A stretch of 64,000 nt of DNA, from positions 186,001 to 250,000 of the forward strand of contig RBKR01000029.1 of assembly GCA_004835665.1 (NCBI GenBank). The letters are read 5' to 3'. This document shows positions 11,100 through 20,776 of the stretch, one piece after another. Each line of letters begins with the position of its first letter. Positions within the stretch are counted from its first letter, which is position 1. Origin of the DNA: Phoma sp. XZ068 (Eukaryota > Ascomycota > Dothideomycetes > Pleosporales > Didymellaceae). Made by a program: the position numbers and the translations under genes. The notes beneath the pieces were generated by a model. That model ran no database searches, was not told the origin of the DNA, and saw only the letters and a list, made by a program, of their open reading frames with translations.

Positions 11100-12711
11100 T
11101 TACCGCTTGGCTACCTGTGCCGAGAGATACTCGAGGATCTAGTGGATATTAGCTGTGCGCACTAGAGGTGTGGGATTTAAAGGTACTCACCTGTGGCGGA
11201 ATCGTGCCGTGGTTGACCAGGTTCTTGCTCAGGATCTTGACCACCTCAAACTGCTCCTCGTGTGTAAGGCCAGTGATGGCCGCCTCGATGACACCGCCGA
11301 CGGTCGTGTGGTGCGTGGCGATGAAGCTGCTGTAGTAGAAGAAGGCGATCGAACCCATGATGAACTGGCAATCGAAGCGATCCGTCATGCCGCCGTGGCC
11401 GGGAATCGAGTCACCGAAATCCTTGATCTTGAAAGTGCGCTTGAGACCAGAAGCGAAGAAACCTCCGAACGGCGCAATAAGCGAGGCAAAGGTCGCGAGG
11501 ATGATCATGTGGAACTGGACAGGCATGATCTCGAAGGTGTGCGGGATGGGAAGGTAGGCAGGGATGCCCTCAGGAATGAAGGGAACGGTGTAGTTCTTCG
11601 AGATGAAAACGGGGTTGGGCTTGCACTCTAGACCTGTAAGGACGTTTGCGCCGAGGTCGTTGACGGGGCAGATGAAGAACTTGTACTGCGCGAGGAAATG
11701 GGTCGCAAGGACGCCCCAGATGATGGTGAAGAACCAGGCGCCGAGGAAGCCTTCCCATGTTTTCTTGGGCGAGATCTGGATCAGCTGGTGGCGGCCAAAG
11801 GTGATGCCGCAGAGGTAGGCGAAGATGTCGTTGGTTATGACCATGGATATGGGCAGGATGAACCAGATGAAGCCTTCGAAAATGTTGTTGATGACAAAGT
11901 GGGCTTGGCCGACGATGAGGAAGAGAGCCATGTGGGTCCAGGCAAACTGGGTGAACTGGAACTTGTAGTGGCCCTTTTGCAGGGAGAAGACGAAGAAGAC
12001 GAAGCCTGGGGGTAGTGTTAGCGGAGTGGGAGGAAGTGTTGGAGAGTGAGAGGTAGTGTTTGGAGAGTGAGAGGTAGTGTTTGGAGAGTGAGAGGTAGTG
12101 TTTGGAGAGTGAGAGGTAGTTTGTAGAGTAGCCGTCAAGAGACATACCAATAATGTACAGCATAAAGGAGATGAACCTGTGGTGGGTGGCCAGGGGCAGC
12201 AGAATGCGGTCGACGAGCAGAATGTGCTTGAAGTAGTAGATGACGCTCTCGCCGTACAGAAAGTACATGGCGGTGCCGAGAAAGTACCAGTTGAGCGACT
12301 TGGTGAAGCGCAGGCTGCGGGCCTTGCTGGGGACGTTGGCTATCGCAATGACCTCCTTGAAGCAGATGACCTGGACGGCGGTGATGATGACGATGATGTA
12401 GAGGTGGCCGGCGCCGAGGGCGAAGAAGAAGCCCCCGATCATGACGAGGGTCCACGTTGTGCGCACGATGAAGTTTGCCTTCTTCTTCTCATACTCGGTC
12501 TGCTCGGGGACCTGTGATGCCTGGGGTGTCAGCGGGGGGCGTCGCATGGGCGCAGTAGACATACAGGAGGCTCGATGGCGCCGTTGCGGATGGGGCTGCC
12601 GGGCTGCGAGCCCGTCTCGCTGATGTCGGACATGCTCATCGAGGCCCGGCGCGCGCGGCCGTTGCTCGCACTCCTATGTGCGAACTTGACGTCCTTGCGA
12701 GGACGCGCCAT
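11100..12711 (-). CDS. CDS1: CDP-diacylglycerol synthase (phosphatidate cytidylyltransferase)
   Basis: Makes CDP-diacylglycerol from phosphatidate and CTP, the precursor of phosphatidylinositol, phosphatidylserine and cardiolipin; an ER integral membrane enzyme. Exons in transcript order: 12711-12565, 12520-12148, 12005-11191 and 11138-11100; 457 residues, the usual fungal length. The family signature is complete near residues 359-385: SGLKRTFKIKD, then SIPGHGGMTDRFD. The N-terminal 70 residues are basic and Ser-rich, presumably cytosolic. Several hydrophobic segments follow, beginning with TWTLVMIGGFFFALGAGHLY. The final exon adds ILEYLSAQVAKR. The second intron (12006-12147) is 142 bp, three times longer than the others, because it carries a 21-bp tandem repeat. 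It faces away from the ATRIP gene across a 414-bp shared upstream region. Confidence 0.93.
12015..12118. repeat. 21-bp minisatellite inside a CDS1 intron
   Basis: Five consecutive units of 20-21 bp, consensus GTGTTTGGAGAGTGAGAGGTA; the last three are identical, the first two diverged. They fill most of the 142-bp second intron of CDS1. Confidence 0.9.
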
Positions 12712-13125
12712 GCTGTGGGTGGTGCTGCTGTGCGACGCGGAAGGGCCGGTCGGATCCGGGAGAATGGAATTCGGCGTCGAGGCACGCAGAAGGGGACGTG
12801 AGGGGCGCGCAGGTAAGCTCGACGGTGGTGGGCGGCGGGGCAGAGGTCGAGGCAGAGGGTGAGGCTTGCCTGCCAACTGTGAAAAGCAATGCGGACCAAA
12901 AGCGGGACGTCATAGCGCTTGATTAGCACCTAACGCTGTGCTAGTGGCTGCATGTGAAGTTGCCGCATCCGCCGCGCCACACGCGACGCGCCTTGCACTG
13001 TTTGCATTGGGCGCTGTCGTCTGCACTGCTGCACTTGGGCACTGCAGTCTGTACCGAGCGACACCGCACGTCTGCACGGGCGATGCATGCTGGCGGGACC
13101 ATTGGAGGCACCATTGGAGGCAGCC
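12712..13125. promoter_or_regulatory. Shared upstream region of CDS1 and the ATRIP gene
   Basis: 414 bp between two divergent start codons, GC-rich, with CpG-rich tracts and no obvious TATA box, as is usual for constitutively expressed fungal genes. No further feature is seen. Confidence 0.45.
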
Positions 13126-15382
13126 ATGTCCGACGACGACTTTGACTTCTCCGACCATGACCTCGACGCCCTGCCCGCGAATGCGATTGAGCAGTTCGAG
13201 GCCGCTGCCATTCGCGCAACCCAGCAGCCGCGCCATGCAGCCCCGGCGTCCGACTACGGCCTGGACGACGGGGACGAGGTGATCAATCTTGACGACGAAG
13301 CTGGCTTTGGCCCAGCCCAGCACGGCCGCGCACACGACCCTTACGACACATACGACACGTACGACAACGACAACGACAACGACACCACGATAGACGAGGG
13401 CAATGACTATCAACGCTCGCAGGTCGTGCAGCCGCCGCGCCAGTCACAGGCTGACCCGGACCAGCTGCTCTCACGCATCAAGAAGGTGGGGCAATTGCTG
13501 CACAATCATTGACGAGCTAGGCTGACTGCCACAGCTAGAGCAAGAGAAGGCTCGCGAGAGGAGAGACGCCGCAGACCTAAAGACCAAACTGCAGACCAAG
13601 GCCGGCGAGGCAGACACCCTCCGACGGCGCCACGATGCCGAGCTGCGACGACACGAGCGCCAGCTGGCCGACCAGCAGCACTCCCACGGCGACGAGCTCG
13701 CGAAGCTCAGGGCCGAGATCGAGAAGCTGCGCCGCGAGAAGGAGCAGGCCAACACGAACCACATGTTCCTCCAGCACGATGTGCGCGAGGCTGGCATGGC
13801 CCCGCGGACACGGAAGCCCATGGCTGCCAGGCCGAAGCCGACCAGCGCACTGAGCCCTGCCGGCACCCCCAAGAAGAAGCCGCGAGGTCCTCTGGGAGAC
13901 GGTTTCGATGACGATGACGTCGTCGTGGCCTCGCCCTCCAGAACCCGCGAGAGGCAGAAGACGGCAACACCGAGCCTGGCCGGGAAGCGGAAACGAAACA
14001 TCGTCGACGCAAGTCCCATTCCCCTGCAGCTGAGCGAGCCGCGTTCGCAACAGCAGGGCAAGGAGGCAGATCCTGTGGAGGGAGAACCGCAGATAGATGC
14101 AGCGCTTCTAGAGTACTTTCGCAAGGACGATAGACGCTTCGATCTACTGCATCGTTTGTTGGCTCACACATCGCCGAATGGGACGGACCGTACGCTGGAG
14201 GCCCTTGCTCAGCTCTCCTTCCCATCAAACTCGTCAAAAACACTATCATCAATCTTCTACGACAACTTGACCGCAAAAGCCTTCTCTAATGTCCACGCCC
14301 TGGCACTCGACCTCTGCTTCGCCGTCTGCGATCTCTGGGCGCAGTGCCTGGTCGAAAAGTACTACACCCCGGTGAACTTGTTGCTCGATGCTCTCCATTT
14401 CATCTTAGCTTGCGAGCGGTGCGAGACAGCCTGCGAGATCAAGAGCCGCTTCGTTCCACTCATGATTGACTCGATTGACCTCGTCGCGAATCCTCTGTCA
14501 AAAGCTGCCAAGGTAGGCCAGGAAGCCGTCGCTGTATTGTATGCCTCCGGCCATCGCGAGATCACGGCGCAGATTGACGTCTCGGAGTGTCTGGAGCTGC
14601 TGCTGCTCATCGCAACAAGCTGCGTTAGCATGGACGAGACTGAATCCGCCCAGCTGTGGGAAGCTATTCCATCCGACTTTACAATCATGTTACTCAACAA
14701 AGAGCAACCGATCGCACAGATCTCTCTCATGCTTCACATCGTCAGCACCTCTGCACTGCCCAATTCAATTGGGCCCATTACATCCTCAGCCTCCCAAGCC
14801 GACAGTCAGGCGAATAGAGAAGACGCCCTCATTGGCCGTCTCACCAACATCTTCACTGAAACACCCACCATCAGCGCTGATCCTTCCTCAACGTCATCTT
14901 CAGATCCACCAGACGCCGTCACAGATACCGACATCTTGGAACTCCGCCTCCAGGTCATCGATCTCCTCACTTCCCTCTCCATACCCCAGCATGGCGCCTC
15001 CCGCCTAGCCCAAAACCGAATCTGCATCGGCCGCCTCATAAAATACCTCGACGGCCTCCTGAACTTGTTGTACAAGTCGCCTCTCGCTCCCACGCAAGAC
15101 GTCACGATCAACTCCATCAATGCAACGATGAAGCTCATCTACCACATTGTGACCAGCAACCCCGGCTTCGATATCAAGAGCAAGTTGGTTAACACGCTCG
15201 GAGGGCAGCACGCATATCTAGTGTCGCTGACTCGGTTGGCATTTAGCGAGGGACTGGTGCTGGAGGCTGGCATTGAAGAGGCCGTCATCGACATGGCGCA
15301 TCACATCTTGGATGAAGGCCTCAGCTTGGAAGAAGGTGAAGCTTTTGGATTAGTTTTCAGCACCGGCACAAGTGCAATATGA
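13126..15382 (+). CDS. ATRIP-type DNA damage checkpoint protein (Rad26/UvsD/Ddc2 homologue)
   Basis: Partner of the ATR/Mec1 kinase, bringing it to RPA-coated single-stranded DNA. Exons 13126-13485 and 13535-15382, joined in phase 0 across a 49-bp intron (GTGGGG donor, GCTGAC branch, CAG acceptor); 735 residues. The first residues are strongly acidic with alternating hydrophobics (DDDFDFSDHDLDALPANAI), matching the RPA-binding recruitment motif at the N-terminus of ATRIP proteins. A coiled coil follows from about residue 113 (LLSRIKKLEQEKARERRD to EIEKLRREKEQA), the expected dimerisation region. A basic patch GKRKR is a likely nuclear signal. The C-terminal 450 residues are helical and repeat-like without a simple motif. 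Family call rests on this order of acidic motif, coiled coil and helical body. Confidence 0.75.
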
Positions 15383-15838
15383 TACTGCGGTATGTATAAG
15401 CAATTCTGATAAGATACCGACCGCAGTCCGCGCCAAGCCGCTAGATTGTCGGCACTTGGAAAGACCTTTTTCATCCTCTTTGGTACCACCGTCTAATTGT
15501 GATTAAATCTCTCATACGATCGATCGCTAAGAGATGTATTTCCCGTTACAAGTCCGCCGTCGCTTGTTTTGGTTCCGACGTCGGATCCATCCAAGATAAG
15601 AAGTACAAAATGACAGAATACCAAGAGGATTGACATGCAGCCAAGACCTCAAGGATGGGGCATCACCACCACGTTGTGGGACTGTTTAGGAAGGTTGTTG
15701 CGTGCAGTTGTAGGGTCCATGACACGTTCGGGCAATTTTTGTCTTGGAGGTGCGGATAACGACTTCCTACAACAAGGTCCCCTTGCAGTCAACAAACACC
15801 ACAAAGGATCGTCACATACAGCCGAGGTCGCAGACTGG
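15383..15838. other. Intergenic region between ATRIP and M20 genes
   Basis: 456 bp downstream of the ATRIP stop and upstream of the M20 TATA box. Holds the ATRIP 3' end and the distal M20 promoter; no gene or repeat is seen. Confidence 0.6.
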
Positions 15839-15846
15839 TATATAAG
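15839..15846 (+). promoter_or_regulatory. TATA box of the M20 amidohydrolase gene
   Basis: TATATAAG, 43 bp before the first in-frame ATG (15882) and 76 bp before the second (15915). With transcription starting about 30 bp downstream, the first ATG would have only a 13-nt leader, favouring the second. Confidence 0.55.
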
Positions 15847-15914
15847 GCTACCTCGTAACGAAGTTGCTGCAGTCACCGACGATGGACCGCTACCTCATCT
15901 CCAGGATTCCTACA

Positions 15915-17282
15915 ATGGCTCCTTCAGTGTTGACTCTGGGGCTGCTCGCCTTGATCCTCAGTTCTGGATCGCACGCAGTAGCTGCTTCGGGAACTACCCA
16001 GCTTGTCAGTCGCCAGAGCAATGATACAGCGCTCAACCCACGCTTCACTGCCATATCAGACTATATCGACTCTATTTCTGACGACCTCTCATCCATCAAC
16101 ACTGAGATCCACTCGAACCCCGAGCTGGGCTATGAGGAGGTCAAGGCGCATGAGCTGCTGACGTCGTTCATGGAGAAGCAAGACGGATGGAACGTCACTC
16201 GGTCTGTCGGTAACATCTCAACCGCCTTCATGGCTGTCTTCACAGGCAGCGGCGAGGGCCCCGTCGTTGGCTTCAACGCAGAATACGATGCACTGCCCGA
16301 GCTCGGCCACGCCTGCGGCCACAACCTCATCGCCACCGTCTCGCTCGGCGGCGCCCTCGCAGCCGCCGAAATCATGCGCAAGGAGAAGCTCGCCGGCAAA
16401 ATCATCCTCTTCGGCACCCCCGCAGAAGAATCCCTCGGCGGCAAAGTAAAAATGCTCGAAGCCGGCGTCTTCAACGACGCCAAAATCGACATCTCCCTCA
16501 TCTCCCACCCAAGCAACGGCGGCGACAGCCCCTACATGACCACTACCTCCACCGACCGCGTCGACGTCGAATACATCGGCCGCGAAGCCCACGCCGCCGC
16601 CGGCCCCTGGGAAGGCATCAACGCGCAAGACGGCCTGCTAATCGCAAACTCGGCGCTCTCCTACATGCGGCAGCAAATCCGCACTTCCGACCGCGTCCAC
16701 GGCTTCATATCCAACGCGGGCAGCCGTGTCAACGTAATCCCCGCCCTCGCACGCGGGACCTACCAAATCCGGTCCAACGACGAGTCCCAACTCGCGAACC
16801 TCACCGCCCGCGTGGAAAACTGCTTCAAAGCGGGTGCTCTCGCCTCGGGCGCGCAGCTGAACTTCACGGTCCGCCCTTACGGCTACGCAAATCACATCAC
16901 CAACGACCTCCTCGCTGCGTCCTACGCGCGCTTCTTCACGGCCCAGAACGGCACGCTGAAACCCGCGGAAATCGACAAAATGGCTGATCCCTCCGGCTCT
17001 ACGGACCAAGGCAACTTGAGCCACGAGTGGCCCAGTCTGAGCCCCTACTTTGGCATCACGAATGAAGACGGGAGTGTGCCCAGTGGGGGGGCGCATACGG
17101 CGCCGTTTGAGGTTGCCGCCGGGTCGAAGAAGGCGTTTGAGAAGAGTTTGGTGGTGGCGAAGAGTCTTGCTGGTGTTGCGGTGGATGTGCTCACGGTGGA
17201 GGGGTTGTTGGATAGTATCAAGGAGGAGTTTAAGGGGGTGAAGAAGGGGAGCGAAAGATTGAGACGGAGGCACGCTGTGTAG
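15915..17282 (+). CDS. Secreted M20-family amidohydrolase/peptidase
   Basis: Zinc-dependent hydrolase of the M20D group, which cleaves amide bonds of small peptides, N-acyl amino acids or conjugates. 455 residues from the chosen ATG. The start gives a clean signal peptide (MAPSVLTLGLLALILSSG, then SHAVAA); an upstream in-frame ATG at 15882 would add eleven residues ahead of it. Metal-binding motifs are visible: the GHACGHN cluster at about residue 130 with AEYDALPEL before it, the catalytic glutamates in GTPAEESLGG, and a late histidine in GGAHTAP. The GREAHAAAGPWEGINA segment begins the dimerisation domain. Several N-x-S/T sites fit secretion. The substrate is not determinable. Single exon. 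Confidence 0.87.
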   Translation: MAPSVLTLGLLALILSSGSHAVAASGTTQLVSRQSNDTALNPRFTAISDYIDSISDDLSSINTEIHSNPELGYEEVKAHELLTSFMEKQDGWNVTRSVGNISTAFMAVFTGSGEGPVVGFNAEYDALPELGHACGHNLIATVSLGGALAAAEIMRKEKLAGKIILFGTPAEESLGGKVKMLEAGVFNDAKIDISLISHPSNGGDSPYMTTTSTDRVDVEYIGREAHAAAGPWEGINAQDGLLIANSALSYMRQQIRTSDRVHGFISNAGSRVNVIPALARGTYQIRSNDESQLANLTARVENCFKAGALASGAQLNFTVRPYGYANHITNDLLAASYARFFTAQNGTLKPAEIDKMADPSGSTDQGNLSHEWPSLSPYFGITNEDGSVPSGGAHTAPFEVAAGSKKAFEKSLVVAKSLAGVAVDVLTVEGLLDSIKEEFKGVKKGSERLRRRHAV

Positions 17283-18845
17283 AATTGACTGCGTAGGAGG
17301 CATAATGAGTAACGATACAACAGAGTGATGAATAATGGGAGACGTTGATTTACCACCACCACATCATCCTGAGTCTAGAATCAATCTCCCGAAATGTGTA
17401 TAACAGCCTGAACACTTGTCGTGCAGCTTTTCACAGTTTACTGAAATTCGCCCTCGAGATCACATTCGCCGCCTTAACCAGGCGGGCGGAACCTCAAACA
17501 GACTTACCTGGGTACTCATCCCTCCACCGAGGAGAACAATCTACGCTTTTATATTATCCTACTGGTTTACCATATGTGGCATCGTGGGGCTTCTTCGTCT
17601 TCCGTGTAAATATGGGTAGATTGACTGCTGAGTCTCTGCCTCCAACTACTCTGCTCACTACACTCTCTCGTGCACCGCTTACTCAGGATCGAGGATGCTG
17701 CTGTGGTGGTGCGGTGATACATTTCCCGATGGGGAAGGGGTGTGTTGAGATATCGGGAGGTTGGCATGGGTGGGCGTTAGGGGTTTCGTTTTTTCAGTCG
17801 AGTTGAGTGGTTTAGTGTTGTTTGGTTCGGTTCTGTTCGATTTAGTTGAGCTTGGGGTATGGTATAGGTAATGCTGGGGTAGGTAGGCAGGATTCGGTTC
17901 GGCTTGGTGAAGTGAGGTTTAATTTAGGTTCGGTTCGTGTACCCGAGGGTTCAGCCTTGTAGGGAGATTTCCTTTCTTACAGACGAGGTAGGTTTCGTAC
18001 GTAACGGGTCTAGGCGGCGTAGATTAGGTGCGGGATGCAGTAATGTTAGTTTGCCCTGTTGATAGTCGGGATCTAATTTGACGAGAGTTTGAGTAGGGTT
18101 TATATTATTTTGGTGAGATGATTAGTTTAGGTATAGATATGTTAGTGATTAATTTATGTGTAATGAGGTGACGATTCAACGTATAATTATAGCTAGCTCC
18201 TTGCTAAATCAGCTTTCGGTTTTGAGTTTGTTACGCCGCGGTGGTTCTCGTAGTATCTGCTGGTTGGTGATTGTACTATGTTTCTGCTTCTCGTAGCTAT
18301 ACGAAAGTACTACTCCTGTGTGCCCGGCGCCGTTCTGAATTAAGCTCATATCTAAGCATTCACAGCACTGGCGTTGGAAAATGACTGCATGCAACATTGC
18401 ATTGGATCACGGGAGATTCTGTTGATCTTCGCGTAGCGCACGTGTAAGGCAGACTTCAGATGCAACAGGAGAGCAATCTGGAAAAAGAGTTGATTCGGAG
18501 ACGTGGACGAGATTGCATACAAGGAGCTGCTACCCGTAGGCCGGTGAGTATTGCATGCTGTCCTGCCCTGCCTATTGAAGAGTAAAAGTCTAGAGAGAGG
18601 AGAAAGGACTTTCACTAGGCGAAAGGTAATTGGCAATAGTGGGTCTGGTCGTAGTAGAAAGACAGGGGAAGGAACTGCGTAAATGCAAGGGACCGGTCAG
18701 TTTTGACATATGATTTGATGGGACGGCCCTGAGTGTGCGTTACGGCAATGTTGGGGCCTGTCTGCACGCACGATCATATTAACCCACAAAGATGTCTTTC
18801 AACAAACCATCCGAACTTCACCTCCACAAACCCATCTACGATTTC
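17283..18845. other. 1.56-kb gene-free interval with strand-asymmetric composition
   Basis: No supportable gene. From about 17,700 to 18,200 the plus strand is rich in G and T and poor in C, and holds three exact copies of TTCGGTTC (17826-17833, 17893-17900, 17929-17936). From 18,060 onward it becomes T/A-rich. The right end is the 3' flank of the DUF7580 gene. Confidence 0.6.
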
Positions 18846-20567
18846 TTAAAACACCACTCTCTGCGACATCTGTTTATGACACGCAAACAACGGCTCGACA
18901 ACTTTCGTCCGCATGTCCTTCCTCCAACTTCCATCTGGATACGCCTTGGCACGTAAACACCAGTCTATGGCATCAGCAAATTCCGGTCCTGCTTCATCGC
19001 TGACCATCTTACTCCACTGTATGGCTGCCATGTTGTCAAACAAAGGTCCTGATACAGTGTCACCGGGACCAAGTAGCCTGCGATAGGGACTGTTCTCCAG
19101 TGGCAATCCGAAACAGAGTTCCAACAGCCGAATTCCCAGCGACGCGATAGCTTCTGAGATTGGTGCTGGAGGCATTTGATGGGCTTCACTACGGATATAA
19201 GGGTGTTCTATGTTCGCGGAGGTTTGTGCAGGGTCTTGGATGAAGACGATATTGTCGTTCTTGAGGGGGGCATCAAGCCATGGTGTGGATGCTAGCTGGA
19301 GGAAAGAGGATGCCAAGGTTAGGGCGAGGTAGTACCGTTTCCGGCGGGTCAAAGAGTCTGCGTCTTGAAGTAAGTTCTGTAACGTCACTGTAGACGCCTG
19401 GGTCACTGATGAATGTTGAGATCCGGGGTAAATGAAGAAGTGGTAGTCTTCTTCATCTAAGAAGCCGAAGCAGCCCGGACATGCGGTGTTGAGGGTGCTG
19501 CAAAGATCTTTGATTTGGTCGGACTTGATTTGTGTTGTTGTAGTGGTAGTTGCCGGTTCTGTGGTATTTATTGGTAGGGCGTCTTTCCAGCGTACTCCGC
19601 TGAGGACGGGGCCAGGTTTCGCTTGTTGCATGTTGATAGAGATGCCCACTGAAGACGTTGAGATGACATTAGGAACCATTTTGATCATTGTCTCTCGCCA
19701 GGCCGCACGGGATGAAGCCTGCCCCAGTTCAAACAGGACGCCGAATTCAAATTCTTCACCTGTTCGGTGTCGAAGCTGCAAACTAGCTACGTGATTACTG
19801 CAACTGCACTGCCAAGCTTTTGTTAGTGCGTCGTGCAGTCGCTTTGCATGCCGCCAAAACTCGCTGATCTTTTGCTTCATAACCGACGGACCGTTTTTCG
19901 TTTCTCGCACTAATCGAGCTGCGGCAATCTGGTCGCGACTCTCGAGCAGTTTCCGCATCTTCTCATTGGCCTCGTCGAACTGTCGGAATAACTGTTCACG
20001 AGACTTTTTCTTGAGACTGAACTTAATTCGCTGAGCCTGAAACTCGAAGTTGACATAGCTCATCAGTTCATTCCTAGATGCGTTTGACTTGGAGAGCCTG
20101 CAGTCCTATTTGCATGATGTATTAGGATAAGAACTTGTGAAGACGCTGACCTTCCTTACCTGAGTGATCCTGGCTTGAAATTTCGAATTCTTTACGCCTA
20201 GCGCTTTCTTGAGGCTCTCCATCAACTTGTTGATCTCAGCCATAACCCCAAGGAATGTGTCGTAAGATTTGGGCAGCCGTTCCTGCAGCTTTTTTTCTAG
20301 CGCTGGGTTCTCCCATTCTGTACCAGCGGGATTCTCCACAAGCTGTTTAAGCTGATCATCGTCCACAACCAAGGGCAACAAGAACCGCTCGATATTGCCC
20401 TCAAATAGAAGTTGGTGATATTTCAGGTCCTGCTTACAACTGTTGTACGCTCTCTCGATTAGCCACCAATCGCCGACCAGCTCAGCACCTTCGCGGTAGC
20501 TCTCAAGTGCATGAATAAGGAGCGGAAAAGCGCCGAGGACGAGGCCGGCTACTTCAATTCCACTCAT
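18846..20567 (-). CDS. DUF7580-type protein: HeLo-like N-terminus with kinase-like C-terminal region
   Basis: Exons 20567-20160 and 20105-18846, joined in phase 0 across a 54-bp intron (GTAAGG donor, CCTAAT branch, ATAG acceptor); 555 residues. The nearer GCAG acceptor would shift the frame into a stop. The N-terminus (MSGIEVAGLVLGAFPLLIHA) is the hydrophobic opening helix typical of fungal HeLo/SesA-like and DUF7580 proteins, followed by long amphipathic helices to about residue 135. A basic helical segment (QRIKFSLKKKSREQLF) follows near 160. The C-terminal part has the DUF7580 order: LALTLASSFLQLASTPWL, LKNDNIVFI at about 417-425, a PYIRSEAHQ segment, then SLGIRLLELCFGLPLE at about 458-473. 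These resemble a kinase catalytic loop and helix F but lack HRD and DFG residues. Function unknown; it shares a 209-bp promoter with a C2H2/TPR gene. Confidence 0.75.
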
Positions 20568-20776
20568 CTTAATTATGATCGTTTGATAGAACACAGCTCT
20601 CGAAGAGATGAAAAAGAGGGGTACGCACAAGGCCGAAGGATTCGCGACTTTCCAAGTCATGTGGGGTCCAGAAGCGCGGGGCGACAGAACAGCCATGTCA
20701 CCAGCAGCACCGCGAATTTGGAGCGCGGTAGGAAACCCCGAAAACGACCATCATTGAGGCGCATTACATATTTTCG
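20568..20776. promoter_or_regulatory. 209-bp shared promoter of the DUF7580 and C2H2/TPR genes
   Basis: Only 209 bp separate two divergent start codons, so the transcription units must share or closely appose control elements. No TATA box is obvious on either strand. Confidence 0.5.

Noticed and set aside
20091..20104. GCAG acceptor for the DUF7580 intron
   Set aside because: With the GTAAGG donor in phase 0 it leads to an early TAG; the ATAG acceptor eight bases upstream keeps frame.
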